Shown: positions 35,531 through 45,779 of the stretch, piece after piece
How the letters are laid out: every line of letters starts with the position of its first letter
Position numbering within the stretch: position 1 is the stretch's first letter
Source: Leptasterias polaris
Lineage: Eukaryota; Echinodermata; Asteroidea; Forcipulatida; Asteriidae
Direction of reading: 5' to 3'
DNA length: 64,000 nucleotides
Assembly: GCA_037783415.1 (NCBI GenBank)
Contig: JAZGTN010000176.1
Coordinates: 372,001-436,000 of the forward strand
The notes under the pieces: model-generated
The model's input: the letters and a program-made list of their open reading frames with translations, nothing else
Database searches by the model: none
Told to the model about the DNA's origin: nothing
Made by a program: the position numbers and the translations under genes

Positions 35531-35618
35531 ACATAATAATCTGTACCACACGTTCTTTATTTTGCGGATTTTAAGAGGACGGGTCATAGGATTCGGGGGG
35601 GGGTTAAGAGGACATGTT

Positions 35619-36163
35619 GGGTGCGTTCGATTAGCTTCCCCGGGTCGACCCCGGTCTGCTCATCCGGGTGAGCCCCTAACCATGAGCTAATCGAACGCCA
35701 ACTTCCCCCAGCATTCACACCGATGCATCTTGGGACAGCCGACCGGAACTACTTCCATTTTGTGCCGTATGTCCGATACTTTCCGTGGATTCACGAAAAC
35801 ATCGTAAAATAATTATTCTCAAGGTAAAACTGCAACATTAAACAATTTGTACAACCCCACAGTGATACACCCGGCTTCGAATAAAAAATACTTATTGCTC
35901 ACAAAAACGCTGTTGTAATGGCGAAAATGTGTGTCAAACTTCCTAAAATGTCCCGCTGAATTACAAACAAAATGGTGGCCATTGAGAAAGTTTTTCGCCG
36001 TGACGTCATGAACCAGGGGCAGCCCCAAGTGACCCGCTCCACAAGCAGGGCACTTGGGGCTGACCCGGGTGAGCCCCGCGAATGACGTCAAAGCTATTCG
36101 AACGCACCGGGGGAAGACCTGGGTCGACCCGGGTCGACCCGGGGAAGCTAATCGAACGCACCC
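35619..36163. mobile_element. Nested inverted-repeat MITE with GTCGACC ends
   Basis: Starts GGGTGCGTTCGATTAGCTTC and ends GAAGCTAATCGAACGCACCC, with CCCCGGGTCGACCC just inside both ends. A second right-end fragment (36345-36388) lies in the right arm of the foldback element, so this element was present when part of the arm was duplicated in inverted form. No coding capacity. Confidence 0.8.
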
Positions 36164-36477
36164 ATTATAGGAACCAGGGGAGTAAAGAGGAAAGCTCATA
36201 GGTTCCGGGGATCACTCCCCCTTCTCTTACCCACCCCCCTGATCCTATGACATGTCATCTTACCCTTAACCCCCCCCCCCCCCCATGATCCTACGACCTG
36301 TCCTCTAACCCCCCCCCCCCCCCCGCCGGATAATAAGTGGCGGATGAGCAGACCGGGGTCGACCCGGGGAAGCTAATCGAACGCACCCGATATGTCCTCT
36401 TAACCCCCCCCCCCTGAATCCTATGACCCGTCCTCTTAAAATCCGCAAAATAAAGAACGTGTGGTACAGATTATTAT

Positions 36478-36885
36478 GTGGCGGCCGCCAGATAATTATG
36501 TGGCGGCCGCCAGATAATATGTGGCGGCCGCCACTTAATTAAGTGGCGGCCGCCACTTAATTAAGTGGCGGCCGCCGGATAATAAGTGGCGGCCGCCACT
36601 TAATTAAGTGGCGACCGCCAGATAATAAGTGGCGGCCGCCACTTAATTAAGTGGCGGCCGCCGGATAATAAGTGGCGGCCGCCGGATAATAAGTGGCGGC
36701 CGCCACTTAATTAAGTGGCGACCGCCAGATAATAAGTGGCGGCCGCCACTTAATTAAGTGGCGGCCGCCACTTAATTAAGTGGCGGCCGCCAGATAATAA
36801 GTGGCGGCCGCCACTTAATTAAGTGGCGGCCGCCGGATAATTAAGTGGCGGCCGCCGGATAATAAGTGGCGGCCGCCAGATAAAT
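36478..36885. repeat. Right arm array: about 19 units of the GC palindrome
   Basis: The inverse of the left array with a different copy number (19 against about 15). Units read GTGGCGGCCGCCACTTAATT, or end in GGATAATAA or AGATAATAA. Two GCGACCGCC variants sit in matching contexts at about 36610 and 36718, which suggests internal duplication of a multi-unit block. Confidence 0.95.
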
Positions 36886-37297
36886 GGTACAAAAAAAATA
36901 TTATCGCGCTCATGAAAAAATATTTCACTTCTTATTTCCTGGCACTATCCGGCTTCCGTACTTTTTAGTTATGAAACTGTTTTGGGAATGTTCACCAAAG
37001 AACTTTTGTAGTAATATATAAACGTATCTCGTTTGTTACTTTCCTTAATAAAGATACCAATATGAAAAGGAATGGCCCCGTCTGGTGGTCTAGGAACTGG
37101 CCCTCGTATTTCCACACGGACCGTCAGTTCAGGGAGTGATGCGCCAGCCAATGCTCCAAAGGTTGCATGTACCAATGTCCACACTTAAAAAAAGAAAAAA
37201 GACCCACTTGACTGCAGACCATTCTAATTAACGATTTCAATAACGATCGTTGGTGTCAACTCCAACACATTTTGACTTTAATGCAACGCAAGACGCA

Positions 37298-37358
37298 CTT
37301 TGTGGTGATGTACAATGACTGATGTGCCGCCCGCCAGTCACTGTACATCACCACAAAG
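37298..37358. repeat. 23-bp-stem hairpin, 15-base loop
   Basis: CTTTGTGGTGATGTACAATG plus ACT pairs with AGTCACTGTACATCACCACAAAG at 22 of 23 positions. The size is like a small-RNA precursor, but it could equally be a tiny inverted repeat. The word TTTGTGGTGATGTA recurs at 43317. Confidence 0.7.
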
Positions 37359-37489
37359 GACCGTAAACACGCACGGCCCTTCTGTGTGTGCAGTCATTAC
37401 TGCGGCTTATACGCATAATCTTGTTTTGACAAATTCTTGACATAGCAGCTTAAATACAGCGGGCGGCTTATATGCTGAAGATTACGGTA

Positions 37490-39679
37490 CACTGTTTGAT
37501 GAGTTATATATGATGAGCCAAATATATTGTTGATTTTTTTACTCATTTCAGACTTGACTATGAGGGTAGAAAGATTATTTGAAATGCCATGAAAATAATC
37601 AGTGGATTTTTCTTACAATTGAAATAACTTCATCTCTCGGTCAGTCGCATTACACCCTGTGTATAAGTACACTCACATAATGCTTAAATGGGAGACATTA
37701 ATTGAAATTCATTCTGGATTGTAAAAAGTTGGTCCTGGTGCTAATCACAGGTATCAAAGTTTTGCTGGAAGAATCTCTATGGGGACAAATATTTAACTTT
37801 GAAGAAATCACCTTGATAAGCTCACTTTTAAGGGTCCATTCACAGCTTGTGAAAACATCTCTGCATTTGTACAATATGGTACAGAATGTCCAAAAAAAGT
37901 AATATGTTTTCTTTCATGTATTAGCTATAACTTTTAAGTGGAATGAAAGTTGTGACACAAATTTAATTTGTTTGTGTAATGTCCATGTTTGCTTGGAATT
38001 GCCCCAATGGTCGAGTGATTACTTTGTATTTATGTTTATTAACTATACAATAATTCATCATTCAATCAATGATTAACACAGTTATAGTGCTTTTTTTGAT
38101 ATTCATATGCTGGGAATAAAATAAAGAAATAAAAGTCAAAGCTGAAAATTGTTTGAAACTATTATCGATTTATTATCCCGCAAACTGTAGTCCAATGATG
38201 ATGTATTTTTCCATCCAGGTCTTGATTTTCCACAAGATCGTAAATAGTTTTTGATCATAGGCCTCGGGTTATAGCTGTACATAACAATTTAAAAACAAAA
38301 TTGTGGTCCTTGCTTTATGGTCAGATGGTCTGCGGTCCATTTTTCCAGGATTCGGGACAGACACGGATAAGAAAATTGCTGTTCAAAAGCAATGAAGGCA
38401 TGACTTATTTTCATAAGAGCGTTTTCATCCAGGAATTCAACTCTCAGATTGACAGTAGTTTAGGTTTTTGGCTCCAAGGTCCGGTACTGCAATAGGGGCA
38501 TGACTTGTTCGCAAAACAAACCGCCCAGCGATCCCAGAGTCCACAGACGAAAGTCACACACGTGTACACATATGCAGGCACTGGGGAGCGGCAATTTTGT
38601 CCCTGCAACACATGCAGTATCACACAGTATAGTATTGAGTTGCGTGTGGGTCGAATAGGACAGCTAACTTTTTGCAGGGAGATCTTTTTAGAAATCATAG
38701 TCAGCCAGACATTTTTACTTTTAAAATATAAAAATAAGCGCCGTATTAATAGAGGTCAAACATTTAACAAAATTCAGGGTATTTAATTTAGTTGATGAAG
38801 ATTATATAAAATAATATAAGACAAGTTTTGAACTTTCTTCAATAAATCTGATAAATTTGGCAGCATGGGCAAAACCGCCTACTGTATTGAATAATGGAAT
38901 AATCCTGTACAAAGAATGAACAAAGCTTGGCGCGCTCAACTTGCTATCGCTGTTGCCTGAGCGCTCTTGCTGCTGTATTTTCTTTATTTCCACGGTTCAT
39001 TTAACGCCATAAGGCATAAGGTAGGGGTTGTTGCCAGTGTGTTAAGCAAATATTTTGTTACAAATCTAAAAGAAATTGTAGCAATTTTCATTATCTGCTA
39101 TGATATATTGTTGCATCAAAAGAGTTGCTTACTGCATGAGTTTTACCATCTTGCACCTGTGGCACAAATTCTACAGCAATGCATCTTGATAAATATCAGT
39201 TGCGAGTATAGTATCGAGGTCACAATATTTGAAGTGGGATTAGTTGGATAGTAAATTTCACTAGTCGCCCAGGCCTAGTTTAGTGGGCTTTGTAAACGAG
39301 GCCTTAGGGCTGTGCATGACCTCTCGTCTAAAAAAATTTACATTTCAGGTAAAATCAAACCAAAACCAAAACTATGAAGGAAGTTGTATACAAATACTTA
39401 GAAGAAGTGCAACACACTGTGATTCAATATTCAGTGTGAGCTTCACAGCACTATAGCCGGTCAACCATGTGTGATGGACGGCGTGGCTCAAGGCAGGAGG
39501 ATTCTCTGTACAACTCATGACCTCATGTATGACCACAACAACACTCTTTGTTTAATGTATTGGTCAAAACAATTTAGAACTACATTGTGTGTAGACATTC
39601 AGTTTTTGTCATGTGACAAAAACAAGGTGTTCGTGCTGAGTGATTGAATGAATTGGTGACAACAATTAACTCATCAATC
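37490..39679. other. Intergenic sequence, no gene recognised
   Basis: I see no domain, splice-supported exon or repeat family here, apart from one more GGTCAGTCGCATTACA word at 37640. ORFs up to about 90 codons have no recognisable features. Confidence 0.6.
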
Positions 39680-40300
39680 CAATCAGGAGTTATGAGTTTT
39701 GAAACATTAAAACATCATGTTCCGGTTTGAACCGGAAGTCAAGGGCAAATGGGGGTTACATTTTGTGTAGCGCTTGTTGAGACTTTGAAGACCTTTCTAA
39801 TGATGTATAGATTGTAAAAATCCAATGTGTGGTTCAGAAGTTATGATTTTTTCAAATATAAAGTTTAAATTTCCTGTTTGAACCGGAAGTCAATGTCAAA
39901 TGAGGTCACAAATTATAGCGTTTGTAAGGTTTTAAAAGACTTATCTGACGACATACAGATAATAATCAACCAAAGTGTGGTTCAGGAGTTATGATTTTTA
40001 AATTTCATCTTCCTGTTTGAACCGGAAGTTAAGGTCAAATGGGGTCAATTGTTTGTATTGTTTCTTAAGTTGTTACATATCTTCCCCATGATGTATAAAT
40101 TGAAAAAGTCAAATGTGTGGTTCAGAAATTATTATTTTTTGAAAAATTATATTTCAATATCCGGTTTGAACCAGAAGCCTATGTCAAACTGGTCTCATTT
40201 TGTATAGAGCGTGTTCAGTTCATTAAAACCTTTCAGCTGATGTATGACTTGTAAAAATCAAATATGTGGTTCAGGAGTTACGAGTTTTTCAAATATTAGA
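39680..40300. repeat. Diverged satellite, about 4 monomers of 140-150 bp
   Basis: TTCC(G/T)GTTTGAACCGGAAG recurs at about 39720, 39872, 40010 and 40159. Each is followed by a GGTCAAAT-like word and, further on, GTGTGGTTCAGGAGTTATGA. The layout parallels the 130-bp satellite of 1-31 kb (GTGTAGTTCTTGAGATATGG, then ACTTCCGGTTGACCCGGAAG, then AAGGTCAACATGGGGTCA), so the two look like distant relatives. Confidence 0.8.
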
Positions 40301-40620
40301 TGGATTATCTGTGGGTGGGCAATATATCTTGGAACATCAATGCCAACGTATTCCTACATGTAGTCTTGGTGCGAGACGTTGTTGTTCATTATCACTCAAC
40401 TATCGCGATTCTCTGCTCTGCATGCACTCAGCGCTCTTTACTATAAAACCAACAAAACAGGGCGATGTTGGAAACAAAAAGGTTTTCCCACCACATCTCA
40501 CACAAACAAAGAGGACAGTGCACAGTCAGCGCGTGTACTCGTAGTGACATCAGTTTCAGGGTTATGTGTACATAGTGCGTTGTCAATCAAAATGGAGGAA
40601 AACGTGTGGCTCAACAGGTG

Positions 40621-41180
40621 CAGAGATGCCAACATTTCAAATTCAAAAAGAGTAATTTGCCCTCAGACTCGGAATTGTCCATACAATTTAGCATTAAACA
40701 GACCTATATCATACATGATGTACTATCCTGTTGTTACGACGAGAGCATGCAAGACGCGATGACACGCTGTCTTCTCATCGCCCCGATATCAACGTCACTA
40801 TACCTGGGGCGACTTGGTTAGCAACTGACATAGCTGGTTGCCAGTCTTCTAACACATTGTCTACATGTAAAACTAGGACACCAGCCTAATACTTACTACG
40901 CCCAATTAGGCTCTTTTACCGTGGGCGCGTTGTTTTCACTGACACATTACTACGTATGCGCTGTTTCATGCGCTACAATTCGCACAAACAGTCAGATACC
41001 AAATATATTTTAGTGATACGCGCTATGAAAATAAATAGGAGTCAAGACACAACACGTATATTAAATGGTTTAATACTAGATATTTATAAAATCGTAAAGA
41101 ACGAAGCAAGGATCGTATTGTCGTAATTTGATAAATAAATCGTACAAATTAGGCCTAAATCGTAAATGTTGGCATCTCTG
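40621..41180. mobile_element. 560-bp hAT-like nonautonomous element
   Basis: CAGAGATGCCAACATTT at the left and AAATGTTGGCATCTCTG at the right form a 17-bp terminal inverted repeat. CAGGTG lies directly outside both ends (40615-40620 and 41181-41186), a likely target duplication, though shorter than the 8 bp usual for hAT. No transposase ORF. Confidence 0.65.
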
Positions 41181-41695
41181 CAGGTGTGTTTTAACGTCCT
41201 TTTTGACCGGATGTAAAGGTCAAAATGTTGATATTTCTGTGCAAAAGTTTGAGCAGGATTAACGTTTAACAACCTGCATTGACCAAAACAAATAAAGTAA
41301 TGAAGATCATTTTCAAAAAGACGATTGCCGTGCTTCCAATGGTTGCCATATACAAAATAGTGCAAAAGGATTAACCATACTGGAAACGGGTGGTGTGTGA
41401 CAATCATTTTGAACGAAGGCCACCAGTGCAAATTCTCAAGATGTAAATGGAAAAAATTGTAAAAACCCAATTCAACGGGATGGTCAGTTTCCAGTTTTTG
41501 TTATAGCTCTTTCATGGATTGTTGGCGCAGTTTTCTGTAACCCTAATAAACCACCTTGGTAAAGGGCCTTCACTTGGACCCTACATTCATGATGAATAGC
41601 TCTAAGAGGATTTTATGCATGGCTGCGAAAATATAACCTACATGTACGTACTTTTACAGATTCAGTTAACTATTAATAAAACAAATTTATACTAC

Positions 41696-41891
41696 CTTGT
41701 TTGTTGTTGAACTCCTGCCAGATCTTGACTGTGTTATCATCACTACATGACGCTAGTCTCGTTCCTGTTTTGTCAAAGGTTATTCCCCAGACCGTAGACT
41801 CATGTCCACTTAAGGTGCACATACAACTCCAATCATCATCATCTTCTTGGAATAACTTGATGGTGTTGTCATAGCTGCAAGAAGCCAAAAT
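41696..41891 (-). CDS. CIAO1: CIAO1 internal exon (WD40), 196 bp
   Basis: CIAO1 is the WD40 protein of the cytosolic iron-sulfur targeting complex that hands Fe-S clusters to nuclear and cytosolic apoproteins. The exon encodes [20 protein letters not shown] followed by [15 protein letters not shown] and [20 protein letters not shown]. These are two WD40 blades that closely follow the remembered vertebrate CIAO1 pattern, including the EDDW and GHESTVW words. Splice sites are good: TTTTTCAG before the exon and GTAGTA after it. The phase matches the upstream exon at 48208-48299. No stop interrupts it. Later exons (the C-terminal blades) were not found at lower coordinates, so the gene is partial here or has a very long intron. 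Confidence 0.9.
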
Positions 41892-44800
41892 CTGAAAAAT
41901 CAAATATTATCAAAAGTAGCTTGGTTTATTCCTGGTTTTTTTTTTTACTTAATGTGTTGTACTTAATGTTGGCATTGGATTGAGAATGTCAGATAATTGA
42001 CTAAACTCTGAAGGCTGCTGCAAGGACTTTCACATCAACCCAGACACATACATGTAGTACAATTTCTCATCGTGACTGTTCAAAACAAGCTTACAGCACA
42101 CAATTCTCAAGTAGGAGGCATTCAACAATCTTGGGAGTCTGTCATCCCCCTCATTGTCCTGCCCAAAAGTTCTAAGCCACGTTCTGCCCAACGTTCTAAA
42201 AGTTAGTGAAACTAGTAGAGTCTGAATTAAAATGTGCCAGACTCTGGCACAATTTAATGAACCAATTCCAGGGGTTATGAGCGAGCAAGGCATGCTGGGG
42301 GAAAATGGCACGGCAAGATCGATCACCCCTGGGACTGAGGTTGTGGCTATGTATACTTAATTGGTCCACAACCAAACTGCATGCTTGTTTGACTCACTTA
42401 GGTGGATTTTTTATAATGACTGAGCGACAGTAATTTGTAAGTACAACTAAACTGATGCATTCTACTTGCAAAGTAAGAAAAAACGTTGTCTTACGTTAAC
42501 AACTGCAGTTTGTATTGGTTGTTTTATTTGCACATACCTAGACATGTAAGTTGGAGAATTGCAAGAACTTTCAGTCTCTTTTTTAATAATGTGAAGTGAC
42601 ATCACTACACCATTCCTACCATTTACTAAACATATAAATACTCTTGAGACTATCATACATAACCCTCCCTCTCTGATTATACATCCTCTGTGAAGTTCAA
42701 TAACTAGTTCATGTCATTCCTTTTATCAAGACTGTTTTAAAGTTACTTTTTGTTTTTTCTCCTGATGTACATGTACCCTATATACACCACACATCTATTT
42801 TTCATAAATAGTTTACATGTCCCATAAAAACACTTAGTGCTGTCTTAATGTTTTTCAATTATTTAAGAGAAAAGTTAGGGGCTATATTTTTTTCTGCATA
42901 AATACACTTGATGCAAAGTTAACTTTTGAAGCTGATTTTGGTGTCTGTATTTCATATAAATCAAAGTATGCTAGTGTAGGCCAAATAAACATTATTTTGA
43001 CAGTCCTTGCATCTTTAATGAGTTGACGCTGGATGTCGAGTTAACACACCAATTTTCCCCAAGATGCATGCCGGGAGATGTGAGTTTTGTACTTTCGTAT
43101 CACATTCGATGATCCGAACAGAGGCCGACCGTACTTAAAGCATTATGAACCCCGTAGGCCTATTTCCTTAAATTCAACCTAGAAACCACATCATAAAGGA
43201 AAGGTAAATGCTTGGTAATCAATCTTAATATTAATGGCAATAAAACACTATTGGTTAGAAGCCTACAGCAGCTTGCGATAGTAAAAAGCATTTTGAGAAA
43301 CACTTCACTTCAAAGTTTTGTGGTGATGTAAAAATATATTCAGCTTTTAGGCCCCAAAATATGAATCTGAGAAACTTTTCTGTCAAAAACGCTTCTCAGA
43401 TTGTGTTTTCCTATTAGGGATTATTCTTCCTGCACGGACATACATGTACATGTACATGTATTCGCTCCGGACATATTTCGGCGATATCTCAAAAACATGA
43501 CCACCTTTAGAAATGAAATGTTAATAGGTTAGTTATATTGTATTTTAAATAGGATTAAAACAATCGAGCGCTTAAAACAAAATTAAAAAGTATACTTTGA
43601 CCTGTAACATATTTCACAGGTTTACATATTTTGCAATATTTAAGCATTTTATAATTTGCTATGCACAATTTACGTATGTAGTGCTATGCAATTTTAGTTT
43701 GATACAAAGAAAAATTGTGTAGCAGTTTTGCTACGCAAAACCTTTTGACAAAATCGTTCCCCGACTTGATTTAAAAAGGAGAACAAAGTTCCGTGCAAAA
43801 AAAACAGTAATTTCATACATGTACAAACTGCAGTTGTTAACATATCCAGACAACATTTTTTTTTACTTTGCAAGTGGGAGGCATCAGTTTTAGCTGTAAA
43901 ACCCCATATCACCGCGCTCAGTCATAATAAAAAATCACCACATGTGAGTCAAACAAGCATTAAGTCTGGTTGTAAACCAGTTTGCTTTGCCTACACAATA
44001 ACGCACGGTTCATGGGCATTCTATCGATGGATCACAGGTTGGCCAAAGAAAGGGGATGTCCACATTACATTATCCTATTGATGTTCTCAACACCATAGAT
44101 GCCAATGCCGATACATAAGTCAACCTCAACACTACTGACTACCTCACTGACTACCTCGCTAATTCCAAATTAATAGGATGAATGTCCAACCAGCTGCTTA
44201 GGCATGGATCAAGAGCAGTGTGAAAAATACTATCAATACTCTCCGACTGGAGAAAAGTTCAATGATGCGCGATCATAGGGTGAGAACTACATGTACAATG
44301 GGTGGAGGATCTGTAAATATTAGAATGTAGAAAGTGGGTTAAAACAATTCAAAATAGTGCTGATGACCTTCAACAATGGACAAACAACAATAAACGGGCA
44401 TAATTAGAAAATCACAGGTGTGTTGAAGAAAGCACAACTGGAATATTTCTAGGCATGTGATTTTGCCAAGAGCCAAATTTGGAGCACAGGCTGGGACTGA
44501 GAATCCAAATAAACTTAGCCATGTTTGCTGCTTCGTTGGGAAAATTACAAACACAAACGTTTTTATGAACTCCCCAAAATACAACAAAACAAAACAAAAT
44601 CAAGAAAAAAATAATCTTATATTAAACAGCAAAATACTTTTTTTGTTCATCCAGGGTATCCTAAATTGCATCAGTTTTGTAGAATGAAGCCTACAGGTTG
44701 GTAGTTTTTTGTAAACAAGCTAAAATGTTCATGGAACTGTGCTCTTCAGACCATACTGTTGACGAAATTTGCGTGTGGACCAGCGGCGACAACACTGTTT

Positions 44801-44904
44801 ATTGTTTTAGCACACACCAGCAATAATGATTATTGCAATGATTTTTTTCCCCAAGCATTGGCAAACACGTAAAGTCTTTGTTCAAGGCGTTTGTAACTGG
44901 TTTT

Positions 44905-45215
44905 GTATGCTAGCGTAATGCGCTGTATTATTCACCAATACAGGGTGTTTAGTTTCGAATCGCCCTCTAGCATTCAATGTTGCTTGCACTTATTGTATCA
45001 CACAAAGTTACGAGATAACAAGGACTACAAGCCTGTAAATTGGAAACAATGTGACTGTTTGTTGGCGCAGGGGATCGTGCATTGTGTACTAGCGATTGCA
45101 ATGAGGTCTGCGTTTCCCAGCACTTTCAAGTGAAAATGTAAGCATGTAACCGAACGATTGGTCGGTTAACCGTGTAACCGTAACAGGCTTACGCCTAGGC
45201 GTGCATTATAGTGGG
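44905..45215 (-). repeat. Dispersed, diverged fragment of the composite unit
   Basis: Read on the minus strand it follows the CGGTTA-rich block of U1-U6: the CAGGCTTA/TAAGCCTG region, ACGGTTACACGGTTAA, TTTTCACTTGAAAGTGCTG, TTGTTTCCAATTTACAGGCT, and AACATTGAATGCTAGAGGGCG. It shows that pieces of the unit occur outside the tandem cluster, in a host intron. Confidence 0.8.
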
Positions 45216-45779
45216 ATCAGGCAAGTGATTATCCGCACTCATGGGGAAGCTTTTACTAAAAGTTTTAGGCGTGCGATGGAGTGCGGGTGTGATCACACAC
45301 TTGAAATCAGATGGACTGCAGACAGCACAAATGGAATCAATCACAGCTTGTCAACCAATCACAGCTTGTCAACCAAGTAAGCTTGGCCATTAAACTTCGG
45401 CAGTTTTGTTTTTGATGGTATGAATTTTGATGTAATGTATTGTAATCCACAAAAATGGAAATAAATGCAGTAAATAACAGGGGGTTACTCTCAGGGGAGA
45501 GTTTAGCTGATGAAAATCACACATAACGAAACTTGAAATACATCATCTTAATACCAATGCCAAATTACGAATGTAAAGTCACATTTACACGAAAGTAAAG
45601 TCACATCGACAAACCAGCGAAGAAATCCATAGGAGGCTGTCAGCCCGCTAACGAGAATAACGACATGTAGTCAAGTTAATTGATTCAGGTGACCGGTGTA
45701 CATGTAGGTTGCCGGCCACAAGCTCTGTCGTGAGAAAAAAGTCCGATTCGTGACGTCACACATCTGCCACAATGCCGAC

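Larger units (their letters stand above)
35135..36958. mobile_element. Foldback element with long arms and GC-palindrome arrays
   Basis: The left end TACGGAAGCCGGATAGTGCC is mirrored by the right end CCTGGCACTATCCGGCTTCC. The inverted arms continue through about 80 bp of AT-rich end, an array of GGCGGCCGCC units, a segment with TTTTGCGGATTTTAAGAGGA, and a GTCGACC-rich segment. They reach about 35668 on the left and start near 36342 on the right. The flank TACTTTTT occurs immediately left (35127-35134) and at 36959-36966, consistent with an 8-bp target duplication. No transposase; it is nonautonomous. Foldback elements with repeated-unit arms are known in flies and sea urchins. Confidence 0.85.
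34000..37489. mobile_element. Inverted-repeat pair bounding a 3.5-kb composite element
   Basis: The left end TACCGTAATCTTTGGCATAT, continuing AAGCCGC, is matched at the right by the reverse complement ending GAAGATTACGGTA (37489) with two differences in 27 bases. Subterminal copies of CGGCTTATA occur at both ends. No target duplication is visible. Inside are an imperfect direct repeat of about 75 bp (34470-34548 and 34651-34721), a foldback element (35135-36958) and a small hairpin. No transposase ORF seen. A diverged single end of this type is at 49040. It may be one nonautonomous element, or two end fragments. Confidence 0.6.

Noticed and set aside
36260..36322. Long C-tracts as functional G-quadruplex sites
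   Set aside because: Homopolymer runs here and at 35596, 36402, 50277 and 54730 are common assembly-prone low-complexity sequence; there is no further support.
38301..38495. Possible small gene (64 residues)
   Set aside because: Chance-length ORF, no domain and no supported splice context.
42030..42326. 98-residue minus-strand ORF in the CIAO1 intron
   Set aside because: Does not resemble CIAO1 or any family I recognise; it lies between two exons that join in phase without it.
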